From assembly GCF_003367235.1 (NCBI RefSeq), contig NZ_QRGP01000002.1, positions 248,001-312,000 of the forward strand: a DNA stretch of 64,000 nt. The letters run 5' to 3'. Below are positions 27,171 through 36,205 of this stretch, in pieces. The notes below the pieces were generated by a model. That model saw nothing but the letters and a program-made list of their open reading frames with translations. It searched no databases and was not told the origin of the DNA. The position numbers and the translations under genes were made by a program. The first letter of the stretch is position 1, and the number at the start of each line of letters is the position of its first letter. This DNA comes from Sphingorhabdus pulchriflava. GTDB taxonomy: Bacteria > Pseudomonadota > Alphaproteobacteria > Sphingomonadales > Sphingomonadaceae.

Positions 27171-27194
27171 AATCGAAGTGCCGGCGACCGTTAA
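27168..27194 (+). promoter_or_regulatory. Sigma-28 (FliA) promoter of flgM
   Basis: TAAA, a 15-base spacer, then ACCGTTAA, overlapping the flgA stop codon. It differs in one base from the GCCGTTA element at fliC and fliD. It would give flgM its own late promoter, as in enteric bacteria where FliA activates its anti-sigma factor gene. Confidence 0.65.
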
Positions 27195-27244
27195 ACTGCT
27201 TGTGAAGCTGCTCGTGCGGGCGGCACGAACAAGAAAGTGGTGTC

Positions 27245-27529
27245 ATGGTTGGTCCGGTCACATTTCGCCCTCAAGCGATTCCCGTCGAACGAAAGACGCC
27301 GCCTGATGGTGCAAGTCGTCCTGTTAGCCAGCAGGTGTCGGCTGGCCAAAAGCTCTCGCCACAGTTGTCCACTTCGCGCCTAGCCGATTTGGCAAGGGAT
27401 TTGGCAGAGGCGGGTCCGCCTGTGGATCACGCTCGCATAGCCCGATTGCGGCAGGCAATTGCTCAAGGCAGTTATGAGGTTGATGCCGGACGGATTGCCG
27501 ATGCTTTGCTGCGGCAACTGACTGTCTGA
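27245..27529 (+). CDS. flgM: Anti-sigma-28 factor FlgM
   Basis: 94 residues. The C-terminal half (STSRLADLARDLAEAGPPVDHARIARLRQAIAQGSYEVDAGRIADALL) matches the FlgM sigma-28-binding domain; the N-terminal half is proline-rich and likely unstructured, as needed for export through the hook. It sits between flgA and a FlgN-like gene. Escape of FlgM through the finished hook would free FliA to transcribe fliC and fliD. Confidence 0.88.
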   Translation: MVGPVTFRPQAIPVERKTPPDGASRPVSQQVSAGQKLSPQLSTSRLADLARDLAEAGPPVDHARIARLRQAIAQGSYEVDAGRIADALLRQLTV

Positions 27530-27535
27530 CTTTCG

Positions 27536-27844
27536 ATGAGTGCCCCTGAAATTGCCGCTGTTTTGGCGCGTCAGCAAGAACTGATTGCGGCACTCGACGC
27601 ACAGGATACCGACCGAATCGTATTGGCGACCGAAGCACTTGCCGCTGCGACGAGTGAGCTGCGTGGCGCGGATCATTGGCCCGATGATCCTGATATCGCC
27701 GATCAATTGTCTGAGACCCTCCAGACCAACGAAGCCGCTGCTGTCCGCATCAATCTGTTTCGTTTTTGGAACCGTCAACGGATTGACCATTTGCAGGAAT
27801 TGCGTGGTGAGCGGCTTCGGAGAAATGGATATAATTCCATATAA
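27536..27844 (+). CDS. flgN: FlgN-like flagellar export chaperone
   Basis: 102 residues, mostly helical and charged. Sequence similarity to FlgN is weak by eye; the call rests on the small helical form, the repeated QQELIAALDAQDTDRIVLATEALAA type segment and its place six bases after flgM, the normal flgM-flgN order. FlgN binds FlgK and FlgL before export. Sure of the gene, less of the name. Confidence 0.65.
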   Translation: MSAPEIAAVLARQQELIAALDAQDTDRIVLATEALAAATSELRGADHWPDDPDIADQLSETLQTNEAAAVRINLFRFWNRQRIDHLQELRGERLRRNGYNSI

Positions 27845-27874
27845 ATCAATTATATATTGTGAACTTGCCCGCTT

Positions 27875-27890
27875 TGGCACGCCCGTTGCT
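27875..27890 (+). promoter_or_regulatory. Sigma-54 promoter of the transglycosylase-flhA-fliA operon
   Basis: TGGCACGCCCGTTGCT, a full match to TGGCACG-N4-TTGCW, about 30 bases before the ATG at 27921. An AT-rich tract (27826-27860) lies just upstream and could bend. It places fliA under sigma-54 control. Confidence 0.92.
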
Positions 27891-27920
27891 GTTGTTCCGT
27901 CATCATGAACGGACCAGAAC

Positions 27921-28709
27921 ATGCCCACGAAAATTAGCCAACCGACCGCACCGGTACCAATACAGCGCGCTATCGCTGTTGCGGCGCAGCGTACAGGCAC
28001 CGACTTTGGTTATCTTTTCGATCAGGCGCGCATTGAAAGCGGCTTTCGTCCGCAAGCGCGAGCGACCACGTCGAGCGCAGCGGGGCTTTATCAGTTCACC
28101 CGGCAAACCTGGCTCGCAATACTTAAACAGCATGGTGCCGAACATGGTTTTGGCTGGGCTGCGGATTCGATCGAGAAAACTCCGGGCAGTCGCTATCGGG
28201 TCACCGATCCGGTGCAGCGCGAACAAATTCTCCAGCTGCGCTTTGATCCAGATGCTGCAGCGCTGATGGCGGGCGAGTTGGCGGGTGACAATGCGGTGCA
28301 TTTGGCCGATGTGTTGGGCCACGCGCCCGAATCGGTCGACCTGTATCTGGCGCATTTTCTGGGGGCTCATGGAGCCCGCAAGTTTCTGACGGCTTGGCAA
28401 ACTGATCCGCAGCAGGCGGCGGCACCGCTATTGCCCGAAGCAGCGCGGGCCAATCCAGCGATTTTTTATGCACCTGACGGCACCCCGCGCAGCGTCGACG
28501 CAATCCGGGCTCGCTTTGCCAGCAAATTTGGCGGGCTATCGGACTTGGCGGTCACCGCAACATCAGCACGTGATGTACGCCAGTCCGCCTCTGTTTCAGC
28601 AAACCAGCTAGGGCTGCGATCAATCCGGCCGATGCCGCACCGTTTATCGCTGGCATTTGCACAAGATGCGTATCGGAGCTTGCAATCGCGCGAAGGTGGC
28701 GCGCTGTGA
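27921..28709 (+). CDS. Flagellum-associated lytic transglycosylase (SLT domain)
   Basis: 262 residues. The SLT fold is marked by the catalytic Glu39 in FDQARIESGFRPQA and by AAGLYQFTRQTWL, then a C-terminal tail without a second known domain. There is no clear signal peptide. Such enzymes cut glycan strands to let the rod through. It is the first gene of an operon with flhA and fliA, expressed from a sigma-54 promoter, while FlgJ here lacks its hydrolase domain; the two observations together suggest it does the rod-penetration job (compare SltF in Rhodobacter and PleA in Caulobacter). The stop overlaps the flhA GTG (GTGA). Confidence 0.88.
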   Translation: MPTKISQPTAPVPIQRAIAVAAQRTGTDFGYLFDQARIESGFRPQARATTSSAAGLYQFTRQTWLAILKQHGAEHGFGWAADSIEKTPGSRYRVTDPVQREQILQLRFDPDAAALMAGELAGDNAVHLADVLGHAPESVDLYLAHFLGAHGARKFLTAWQTDPQQAAAPLLPEAARANPAIFYAPDGTPRSVDAIRARFASKFGGLSDLAVTATSARDVRQSASVSANQLGLRSIRPMPHRLSLAFAQDAYRSLQSREGGAL

Positions 28710-30817
28710 AGCCGGGCTCGATATGGCGGCTGGGTGTCAAGGGGGCCGGAACTGCTGCATTGCCGGTAGCGATCCTCGTCCTTGTGCTGTTGATGGTGGT
28801 ACCGGTTCCAGCGCTACTGCTCGATATCGGTTTCATCGCGAATATCATGATCAGCCTTGCCGTGCTGATGATCGCGCTGTCCGCCGCGCGCCCGCTCGAT
28901 TTCTCTTCCTTTCCGACAGTCTTGCTGCTCGCAACCCTTTTCCGTCTCGCGCTCAACGTGGCATCGACCCGTGTCGTTCTGGTCCATGGTCATGAAGGCG
29001 CTGCGGCTGCTGGGCATGTGATTGAAGCCTTTGGTGCGGTGTTGATCGGGGGCGACTATGTCGTCGGGTTGTTCGTTTTCGCGGTGCTGATGATCATCAA
29101 CCTGGTGGTCATTACCAAGGGAGCGGGCCGCGTATCAGAGGTTTCGGCGCGTTTCACTCTCGATGCCTTGCCGGGCAAGCAGATGGCAATCGATGCCGAT
29201 CTGAATGCCGGATTGCTCTCCCCCGATGAAGCCAAAGCGCGGCGACAGGAGGTCGCAACCGAAGCTGACTTTTACGGATCGATGGATGGTGCATCCAAGT
29301 TCGTGAAAGGGGATGCCGTCGCAGGCCTGCTGATACTTTTCGTCAACATCATTGGCGGACTGATATTGGGCGTCGTCAGCCACGGCCTGCCAGTTGGAGA
29401 AGCGGCGGCGACCTATATCTCGCTTGCGATAGGCGATGCGCTTGTTGCCCAGTTGCCGGCATTGCTGTTGTCGATTGCGGCTGCGGCGATTGTGACCCGT
29501 GTGGCTTCTCCACTGGATCTGAATGGCCAGATTGGCAGCCAGATGGGTCTGGCGCGCGCTTGGGTACCCGTTGCCGGAATCCTTACGCTGATTGGGCTGG
29601 TGCCCGCCATGCCGCAATTGGTGATCCTGCCCGCAGCAGCATTGGCGGCTGGCGTCGCCTGGTGGCTGAGCAAGCAGGAAGCAACCGCGCAGGTCCCAAC
29701 CAATGTCGCCGACGAAATGACGAGCGATGCGAGCCTTATCCGCTGGAGTGACATATGCGATGACGCCATAGTTGCTCTCGAAATCGGTTATGGTCTCGTG
29801 CCGCTGGTCGATGAAAGACGCAGTGCGCCGTTGATGGCGCGGATCAGCGGTATCCGGCGGCAATTGTCGCGTGAGCTGGGCTTTGTCCTGCCACTGGTGA
29901 AGGTCAGCGATGACCTTTCACTGCCCGCAAACCTGTATCGAATCCGCATCGGTGGAGTGATAGTTGGTGAGGATGAAGTCCGGCCACACGATTGGCTGGC
30001 CCTTGATCCGGGCGATAGTCTCGGCGGCATTACCGGGCAAGCTTGCAAGGACCCAAGCTTTGGCCTGGATGCATTGTGGATCGGTGCGGAAAAGCGCTTC
30101 GATGCCATTGCAGCGGGCTATACCGTGGTCGATCCGGCGACGGTTATCGCGACCCATCTGAACCGGGCACTTGCGTCAAATGCAGCAGAGCTGTTCGGCT
30201 TTGACGAAGCACAGGCTCTCGTTGATCAACTGAAGTCTTTCAATCCGCAGCTAGCCCAATCGCTCACGCCACAACCGCATGCACTTTCCACGATACTGGC
30301 TGTTTGCCGCGGCCTTTTGTCAGAACGGGTTCCCTTGCGTGATTTCAGAGCGATCGCGACAGCGATGATCGGCGGCGCCATGCCGGATCATTCGCCCACG
30401 CATCTGCTCGAAGCAGTCCGGCTGCGGATTGGTGCCCTGATTGTACAGACGATCGTACCTTCAAAAATGCCGATACCTGCAATCACTATCGAACCCGAAC
30501 TTGAAAATTTACTGGGTGCTGCTGTGCGCGCTGCTCCGCAGGCAGACTGGCCTTTTGAACCCGCTTTGGCGAACCGCCTGCTGCAAGCGATCGCTGAAGC
30601 AGTCGAGCCATTGACGCTGGCTGCCCGTAGCAGTGCCATCATCACATCGCCACTGTGCCGACCACCACTGTCGCGGCTGTTGCGAACCCGTTTTCACGAC
30701 ATCGCTGTGCTGTCCTACCTCGAAATTCCCGAAAACCGGCAAGTGGATATTGTCGCGACCGTTTCAGGTGCGGCTGCTGCTGCGATGCCGAAACATTCTA
30801 TAGAACAGGAGAACTGA
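28706..30817 (+). CDS. flhA: Flagellar export gate protein FlhA
   Basis: 703 residues, usual length. GTG start overlaps the preceding stop. About eight membrane segments lie in the first 330 residues, with the FHIPEP signature region (ASTRVVLV, VVITKGAGRVSEVSARFTLDALPGKQMAIDADLNAGLL). The long cytoplasmic domain forms the ring that accepts chaperone-substrate complexes. Export gate partner of FlhB, FliP, FliQ and FliR, all encoded in the second flagellar block. Confidence 0.97.
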   Translation: MKPGSIWRLGVKGAGTAALPVAILVLVLLMVVPVPALLLDIGFIANIMISLAVLMIALSAARPLDFSSFPTVLLLATLFRLALNVASTRVVLVHGHEGAAAAGHVIEAFGAVLIGGDYVVGLFVFAVLMIINLVVITKGAGRVSEVSARFTLDALPGKQMAIDADLNAGLLSPDEAKARRQEVATEADFYGSMDGASKFVKGDAVAGLLILFVNIIGGLILGVVSHGLPVGEAAATYISLAIGDALVAQLPALLLSIAAAAIVTRVASPLDLNGQIGSQMGLARAWVPVAGILTLIGLVPAMPQLVILPAAALAAGVAWWLSKQEATAQVPTNVADEMTSDASLIRWSDICDDAIVALEIGYGLVPLVDERRSAPLMARISGIRRQLSRELGFVLPLVKVSDDLSLPANLYRIRIGGVIVGEDEVRPHDWLALDPGDSLGGITGQACKDPSFGLDALWIGAEKRFDAIAAGYTVVDPATVIATHLNRALASNAAELFGFDEAQALVDQLKSFNPQLAQSLTPQPHALSTILAVCRGLLSERVPLRDFRAIATAMIGGAMPDHSPTHLLEAVRLRIGALIVQTIVPSKMPIPAITIEPELENLLGAAVRAAPQADWPFEPALANRLLQAIAEAVEPLTLAARSSAIITSPLCRPPLSRLLRTRFHDIAVLSYLEIPENRQVDIVATVSGAAAAAMPKHSIEQEN

Positions 30818-30819
30818 AC

Positions 30820-31569
30820 ATGCGTCCTTTGCCTCCGGCTGCATTTGATGCGCTGTGCAGCCCACAACCTTATGCCAATATGCGCAGAGCAGAGGTCGAG
30901 CTGTTGGTGCGAGAACATAGCGCACTCGTGCGCCGTCTGGCTTGGCAAGTGCACTCGCGCATGGCATCGTCAACTGAACTCGAAGACCTGATACAAACAG
31001 GGCTTGTCGCCTTGATAGAGGCTGCACGCACCTATGTCGATCAGGGGCACGCCTTTGCGACCTATGCTTCGGTGCGAGTGCGTGGGGCGATGATTGACCA
31101 GTTGCGCCGTAATTCCGCGATGAGCAGGCGTGCGATGGCCGACCGGCGAAAGCTGATGCAAACGCGATCTGAATTAGAGCAACGCCATCTCCGGCCGCCT
31201 ACCGTGGCCGAAATGGCCGCAGCCTTGCACGTGCCACTCGAAGCCTATCAGGCGATGGTCGATGCTGCGGAGCCGGTGCAGTCAGAATCGATTGACGAAA
31301 TCTATTCGGACTATGACGGCTGCTTTGCCGATCCATCGGCATCCGCAGACCAGCTTGTCGAAGCCGAGGATATGCGTGAGCATGTCACGGTGTTGATCGC
31401 AGAACTTCCCGAACGTGAAGCGATGATCCTTCAGCTCTTTTTCGTTGAAGACCTGAATCTCCATGAAATCGGTGCGGTTCTGGGAATCGGTGCGGCGCGT
31501 GTTTGCCAGATAAAGAAGTCGGCGTTGACCAAACTACGCAATCGTTTCGGCGAATTGGATGCTGTTTGA
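30820..31569 (+). CDS. fliA: RNA polymerase sigma-28 factor FliA
   Basis: 249 residues from ATG 30820, two bases after the flhA stop; a longer frame from 30655 lies inside flhA. Region 2 (RLAWQVHSRMASSTELEDLIQTGLVALIEAARTYVDQGHAFATYASVRVRGAMIDQLRRNS), region 3 and region 4 (LPEREAMILQLFFVEDLNLHEIGAVLGIGAARVCQIKKSAL) are complete. It directs late genes; FlgM (27245-27529) is its inhibitor. It lies in a sigma-54 operon with flhA, so late expression depends on the sigma-54 step. Confidence 0.95.
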   Translation: MRPLPPAAFDALCSPQPYANMRRAEVELLVREHSALVRRLAWQVHSRMASSTELEDLIQTGLVALIEAARTYVDQGHAFATYASVRVRGAMIDQLRRNSAMSRRAMADRRKLMQTRSELEQRHLRPPTVAEMAAALHVPLEAYQAMVDAAEPVQSESIDEIYSDYDGCFADPSASADQLVEAEDMREHVTVLIAELPEREAMILQLFFVEDLNLHEIGAVLGIGAARVCQIKKSALTKLRNRFGELDAV

Positions 31570-31703
31570 AACCATTTTCGCGTCGACCGAATGGGTCCTG
31601 TGCAACTGTCTCATCCTGTAACGCTGATAACGGCATGTTAACCATCTCGGAGCATAAGGCATCGGGAAGCAACGGGTGCGATCCTAACAAATAGGACCGA
31701 AGA

Positions 31704-33080
31704 ATGGATAATTTGCGCGGTTTTGGGCCTTTTGACAGCGATCAGTTCGACGCTGACGGCCCCGCATATGCAAGTTTCGAAGAGGAATATGAAGACGCCG
31801 CGATCGAACCGCCGCCAGTGGTTTCGGGGGATGAGCGTCGCATGCAGGTGCGCGCCTATAATTTCTGGACCTCGCAACTCGGCGAAAGCAATTATCCCAA
31901 CATCGAAGAACTTGAACCCGAGGGCGTCGAGGATTTCCGCGACTATTCGGTGCTGCTCGACTTCACGTCGGGCATCGAAAATCCGTCGATTCAATATCTG
32001 GGTGAAGCGCTGCGCAACGAATGTGGTTTGACTGACGACATTTCCTACCTCGACCAGGTTCCGCCGCGTTCGCTGCTGTCGCGTATCACCGATCATTATC
32101 TCCAGATTATTGCTAACCGCGCACCAATTGGTTTCGAGGCTGAATTTGTAAACGATCGGGGTGCGAATATCATGTATCGCGGCATCTTGCTGCCCTATTC
32201 GTCCGACGATGACACCATCGATTTCATTTATGGCGTGATTAACTGGAAAGAAGCGGCCCCCGCTGAAATCGCAGCGCCGTTGCAAAAGGAAGTCGAAAGC
32301 GCGCTCGCCGACATGCCGGTCCGCAAGGATCATGTGCCCGTCTGGGCCGATGGCCCGGCGGCGGACGAACTTGAGCTCGCGGCAGAGTTTACTGACGCTG
32401 AAGTCGAAGGCGAGCTGGTGCTCGACGCCAGCTATGCTGATGCGCCGGTCGAACTCGCGGTCGTCGAAGCGGACGAACCGGGTGAAGACTCGGTACTTGC
32501 CGATTGGTTGCAAGCTGCCCGCAGCAGCGCAGACCATGCCCGCGATACTGATGCGCGCAGCCGAGAAGCGCTCTACAGCGCGATTGGCCGCGCATATGAT
32601 TTCTCGATTGCTGCACAGCGCTTCCCCGAAGACTATGCGGAGTTGCTGGCCGACAGCGGTATCACTGCCCAAGAACGCGCACCGATGACGCCGGTGGTGA
32701 AACTGATCTTTGGTAGCGGTTATGACAAGACCCGCTTGACCGAATTTGCTGCCGCGCTGGACTATGCGCACCGTAATGTCGTGGCGCAGGGTGGGCTGGC
32801 AGATTTGCTAGCGAAACATGACGGTGGCCTCAAAGGCATCGTTCAGGCCGAACGCCGCGCGCGCAAGCTTGCCAAGGGCGAAGCTGTTGCGCCGACGCTG
32901 GTCGATCCACGCCCGCGATTGCGGGCAGCGCGGGCTCGCGATCTCTCCGAATTTGCTCAAGGCAGCGAAGAATTTGTCGTGCTGGTCGCGCGGCGTGATG
33001 CCGATGGCAATGTCGCGATTGTCGGCTCGGTTGAAGATACCGGTCTGACCGACAAGGTGCTTACCAAGACTATTGTCTGA
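31704..33080 (+). CDS. PAS-like domain protein of unknown function
   Basis: 458 residues. Residues 45-180 resemble the PAS_5-type domain (RAYNFWTSQLGESNYPNIEELEPEGVEDFRDYSVLLD onwards to DFIYGVINWKE). A middle acidic stretch rich in Asp, Glu and Ala follows (about 185-275), then a helical C-terminal part (RSREALYSAIGRAYDFSIAAQRFPEDYAELL; VLVARRDADGNVAIVGSVEDTGLTDKVL). No catalytic or output domain is recognised. It is preceded by a ribosome site (taggacc) at about 31692 and by a 134-base gap after fliA in which I saw no clear promoter. Being adjacent to fliA suggests, but does not show, a link to motility or signalling. Confidence 0.7.
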   Translation: MDNLRGFGPFDSDQFDADGPAYASFEEEYEDAAIEPPPVVSGDERRMQVRAYNFWTSQLGESNYPNIEELEPEGVEDFRDYSVLLDFTSGIENPSIQYLGEALRNECGLTDDISYLDQVPPRSLLSRITDHYLQIIANRAPIGFEAEFVNDRGANIMYRGILLPYSSDDDTIDFIYGVINWKEAAPAEIAAPLQKEVESALADMPVRKDHVPVWADGPAADELELAAEFTDAEVEGELVLDASYADAPVELAVVEADEPGEDSVLADWLQAARSSADHARDTDARSREALYSAIGRAYDFSIAAQRFPEDYAELLADSGITAQERAPMTPVVKLIFGSGYDKTRLTEFAAALDYAHRNVVAQGGLADLLAKHDGGLKGIVQAERRARKLAKGEAVAPTLVDPRPRLRAARARDLSEFAQGSEEFVVLVARRDADGNVAIVGSVEDTGLTDKVLTKTIV

Positions 33081-33089
33081 CCGATTGGC

Positions 33090-33458
33090 CTAGTCGCGAA
33101 CCATCGTCAATTTGACTTGAGCAGTGCCGCTGCGGTGCATGCCAAGTTCCTTGGCTGCAGCATAGGACAGGTCGATAATGCGGCCTCGTCCCCACGGTCC
33201 GCGATCATTGACGCGTACGATGACTTCCCGGCCATTGCCCAGATGCGTTACCTTCACACGCGTGCCAAAAGCAACCGTTCGGTGCGCAGCCGTGAAATCA
33301 GACGGGTTGAACATCTCTCCACTGGCGGTGCGGCGTCCGGCTAGTTCATTGCCATAATAGCTGGCATGGCCGCTGCCCAGATCGGCGTCAGCGGTGGCTT
33401 GGGCCGCGAATGGGGACGCTGCGATAAGAGCTACCAAAAGAATTCTGTGTAATTGCAT
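33090..33458 (-). CDS. RlpA-like double-psi beta-barrel protein
   Basis: 122 residues. Sec signal peptide (MQLHRILLVALIAASPFAAQA), then a DPBB domain (GHASYYGNELAGRRTASGEMFNPSDFTAAHRTVAFGTRVKVTHLGNGREVIVRVNDRGPWGRGRIIDLS) containing the conserved HRTxPFGT and VNDRGP motifs. RlpA-type enzymes are septal lytic transglycosylases; this one lacks the C-terminal SPOR domain, so septum targeting by SPOR is not expected. Convergent with the PAS-like gene, nine bases between stops. Confidence 0.88.
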   Translation of the reverse strand: MQLHRILLVALIAASPFAAQATADADLGSGHASYYGNELAGRRTASGEMFNPSDFTAAHRTVAFGTRVKVTHLGNGREVIVRVNDRGPWGRGRIIDLSYAAAKELGMHRSGTAQVKLTMVRD

Positions 33459-33589
33459 GGCATCAATTCCTGCGGCAAGCCTTTGGCGGACCGCGGTTTC
33501 GCTGTCCAGTCTTCCGCGTTATGGTGCTCCTGCATTGCGACATTCGGTTCCCGATTGGCAACCCCGCCCGCCTTGGTTAAGTGCGCTGC

Positions 33590-34264
33590 ATGTTCGTTCG
33601 CCGCCTTTGCCACTTGCTTGGCACAATCTCCCTAGTCATGGCCTCGCAAGCAGCATTGGCCGAATCGACGCAGCAGCAATGGTTGACCCTGACCGGCGAT
33701 TTGGAACTGGACGCGAACGACAGCGTCTCGGCCCATGTGATACTGCGCTCACAGCCGGATTCGTTCGATCTGGGCCAGCGTTTCATCCGGCTGGGTTATC
33801 GGCACGACTTGAACGACGATGTCAGCCTGTCGCTGTCCTACGCTCATGTCTCCACAGAAGTTTCCGGCGGCAGCGACCCAGTGCAACACCGGCTGGCGCA
33901 AGGCATTTCCTTCCCACTGGTGCACGAAGTCGATGTGCGCGTACAGCTCGAAGAAGTGTTCGGAGTGACCGGAAGCAACGACGTGGGTGTCCGCTTCCGA
34001 CCGCGTGTTCGTTGGCGCCACGACCTGAACCAGAGCGGCAAGTTGGAGCTGCAACTGAGCGACGAACTCATCTTCGCATTGAACGATACCGATTTCGGCC
34101 AGACCAGCGGCTTGACTGCCAACCGTGCTGGCGCCGCGGTGCATTTCGATGTCGGCGACCATTTCGGCATAATGCCGGGCTATACATGGCAGTTGGTCAA
34201 TCGCTCAGGCGGACCCACGCGGAATGACCATATATTGGGTCTAACGCTCGAAGCGCATTATTGA
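33590..34264 (+). CDS. DUF2490 family outer-membrane-like protein
   Basis: 224 residues from ATG 33590; the upstream in-frame start at 33581 is a GTG. Signal peptide MFVRRLCHLLGTISLVMASQAALA. The mature part alternates polar and hydrophobic residues as in a beta-barrel and ends in an aromatic residue (EAHY), typical of outer-membrane barrels. The DUF2490 pattern (RLGYRHDLNDDVSLSLSYAH; VRFRPRVRWRHDL) is present. Function unknown. Confidence 0.8.
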   Translation: MFVRRLCHLLGTISLVMASQAALAESTQQQWLTLTGDLELDANDSVSAHVILRSQPDSFDLGQRFIRLGYRHDLNDDVSLSLSYAHVSTEVSGGSDPVQHRLAQGISFPLVHEVDVRVQLEEVFGVTGSNDVGVRFRPRVRWRHDLNQSGKLELQLSDELIFALNDTDFGQTSGLTANRAGAAVHFDVGDHFGIMPGYTWQLVNRSGGPTRNDHILGLTLEAHY

Positions 34265-34274
34265 GCGAGAAGAG

Positions 34275-35342
34275 CTAACCGCACTGCGCGCGGTGCAGCA
34301 GTTTCTGGTCCGCCAGAACCAGCGCCATCATCGCTTCGACAACCGGGGTGCCGCGAATGCCAACGCAGGGGTCGTGGCGGCCCTTGGTGACGATCTCGGT
34401 AGCCTCGCCCTCGCGGGTCACAGTGTCGACCGGGGTGAGAATCGAACTGGTCGGCTTGAAACCGACGCGGCAAACAACTGGCTGACCAGTCGAGATACCA
34501 CCCGCAATGCCGCCAGCATTGTTGGCAAGGAAGACCGGCTGGTTGGTTCCGGGGCGCATCGGATCGGCATTTTGCTCGCCGCGAAAACGTGCGGCTTCGA
34601 AACCCGCGCCGATCTCGACGGCTTTGACCGCATTGATACCCATCATTGCTGCAGCAAGCTCGCTATCGAGCTTGGCATAGAGCGGCGCACCCCAGCCGGG
34701 AGGGACGCCGGTTGCCACGCATTCAACCACCGCGCCTAGCGACGACCCCGCCTTACGCGCTTCATCGACCAGTTTCTCCCAGCGACCGGCGGCCGCCTCG
34801 TCAGGGCAGAAAAACGGGTTCTTGTCGATCTGGCTCTTTTCGAAATTGGCGCGGTCGATCGCATCGCCGCCGATTTCGACGACATAGGCGAGGATTTCGA
34901 CTTCAGGAATGACCGCGCGCGCCACAGCCCCTGCGGCAACCCGCGCAGCAGTCTCGCGCGCAGAGCTGCGCCCGCCGCCGCGATAGTCGCGAAAGCCATA
35001 TTTGGCATCATAGCTGTAATCGGCATGGCCGGGGCGATAGGCCTTGGCGACTTCCGAATAATCCTTTGAACGCTGGTCGACATTCTCGATCATCAGGCTG
35101 ATTGGCGTGCCGGTGGTGCGGCCCTCGAAGATTCCGGAAAGGATGCGGACCTGGTCGGGTTCTTGCCGCTGTGTGGTGAATTTGCTCGTGCCCGGTCGGC
35201 GCTTGTCGAGGAAGGGTTGGATATCGGCTTCGCTGAGCGCTATCCCCGGAGGGCAGCCATCGACCACCGCGCCCAATGCCGGCCCGTGGCTTTCGCCCCA
35301 GGTGGTGAAACGGAAAACATGGCCGAACGTGTTGAAACTCAT
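34275..35342 (-). CDS. aroC: Chorismate synthase AroC
   Basis: 355 residues from ATG 35342 (the frame runs further upstream into the GNAT gene). Motifs [11 protein letters not shown] (near start), [37 protein letters not shown] and [10 protein letters not shown] are those of the FMN-dependent enzyme that makes chorismate from EPSP. Last gene of a minus-strand run from the DnaJ-like gene; one base follows the GNAT gene stop. Confidence 0.96.
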   Translation of the reverse strand: MSFNTFGHVFRFTTWGESHGPALGAVVDGCPPGIALSEADIQPFLDKRRPGTSKFTTQRQEPDQVRILSGIFEGRTTGTPISLMIENVDQRSKDYSEVAKAYRPGHADYSYDAKYGFRDYRGGGRSSARETAARVAAGAVARAVIPEVEILAYVVEIGGDAIDRANFEKSQIDKNPFFCPDEAAAGRWEKLVDEARKAGSSLGAVVECVATGVPPGWGAPLYAKLDSELAAAMMGINAVKAVEIGAGFEAARFRGEQNADPMRPGTNQPVFLANNAGGIAGGISTGQPVVCRVGFKPTSSILTPVDTVTREGEATEIVTKGRHDPCVGIRGTPVVEAMMALVLADQKLLHRAQCG

Positions 35343-35343
35343 C

Positions 35344-35862
35344 TTACCTCTCGGGCCCGAAAGCCGGTGCATAGCGTGCGCGGCCGCTTTCGGGAAGTCG
35401 CACGCTTTTGTCCAGTAAAAGCGCCATGAAATGCGGGCCGGCAAAGGGCGAGGCGAAGGGACGTGCGGCCTCTGCGCTATAGCCGAAGCGCGGATAATAG
35501 TCCGGATGGCCAAGCACGAAGCTGATCTGGATGTCTTGCCCATGCAACATCTCAAGTCCGCGCCAGATCAAGGCCGACCCGACCCCGCCGCTGTGCAGAT
35601 CAGGTAATACCCCGACCGGTGCCAACCCGGCTCCCCGCAACGGCACACCGTCAGCCTCAACCTCCATGCGACTGAACAAAGCATGGCCGACAATCTGACC
35701 GTCTATTTCGGCGACCAGCGAAACCAGCGCATCGCCATCGGCATGGATATGGCGGACCAGATCTGCTTCCCCCTGATGACCGAAGGCTGTGCTGGCAAAT
35801 GCCGCTCGATGCACAATGTCGACCGCATCGAAATCGGCCGGTGTAAGCAGACGGATGATCAT
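35344..35862 (-). CDS. GNAT family N-acetyltransferase
   Basis: 172 residues. The acetyl-CoA binding region is visible ([28 protein letters not shown]) with a following [20 protein letters not shown] segment, typical of the YhbS-like GNAT subfamily. Acceptor unknown. Its start overlaps the stop of the upstream membrane-protein gene by four bases, and aroC follows immediately, so it is co-expressed with them. Confidence 0.85.
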   Translation of the reverse strand: MIIRLLTPADFDAVDIVHRAAFASTAFGHQGEADLVRHIHADGDALVSLVAEIDGQIVGHALFSRMEVEADGVPLRGAGLAPVGVLPDLHSGGVGSALIWRGLEMLHGQDIQISFVLGHPDYYPRFGYSAEAARPFASPFAGPHFMALLLDKSVRLPESGRARYAPAFGPER

Positions 35863-36185
35863 GCGTCTTCGGTCGGCTTCACCTTGACCCTGCGGTATTT
35901 GGCCTGTTCCTTGCCGATCCAGGTGCGCAAGGCGCGGTAGATGATGACCGCAGCAGCCACCGCCAGCAGCCGTCCGGCATGCGGATGGTTGTAGGCACCG
36001 CCAAAGCGCCCGCCGAAAACAAAGGCTGCAATCACGAATAGGAAACCTGCCGCCGAGACAAAGCCGTCGAGCACGGGCGGCAGCCCTTCCCAGAAACGCT
36101 TTGCATGCAGATAGCCGAACAGGCCGACTATAAATGCAGACCCGACTAAGAGGAGAACCAGTTCGTTGCTATGCCCTTCGAACAT
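35859..36185 (-). CDS. Small membrane protein, function unknown
   Basis: 108 residues with three hydrophobic stretches (LVLLLVGSAFIVGLFGYL; FVSAAGFLFVIAAFVFGG; GRLLAVAAAVIIYRALR). C-terminus is basic and hydrophilic (EQAKYRRVKVKP). No family recognised. Lies between fabI and the GNAT gene in a compact minus-strand operon. The four-base overlap with the next gene supports it as real. Confidence 0.65.
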   Translation of the reverse strand: MFEGHSNELVLLLVGSAFIVGLFGYLHAKRFWEGLPPVLDGFVSAAGFLFVIAAFVFGGRFGGAYNHPHAGRLLAVAAAVIIYRALRTWIGKEQAKYRRVKVKPTEDA

Positions 36186-36205
36186 TCTCGCCCTCCTTTG
36201 CGGAA

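Noticed and set aside
31570-31703. Possible sigma-28 site before the PAS-like gene (GCTGATAA at about 31620)
   Set aside because: No TAAA element at a 15-base distance; not supported.
31638-32771. Minus-strand 377-codon frame opposite the PAS-like gene
   Set aside because: No recognisable domain, and the plus-strand frame has a better codon pattern and a PAS-like match.
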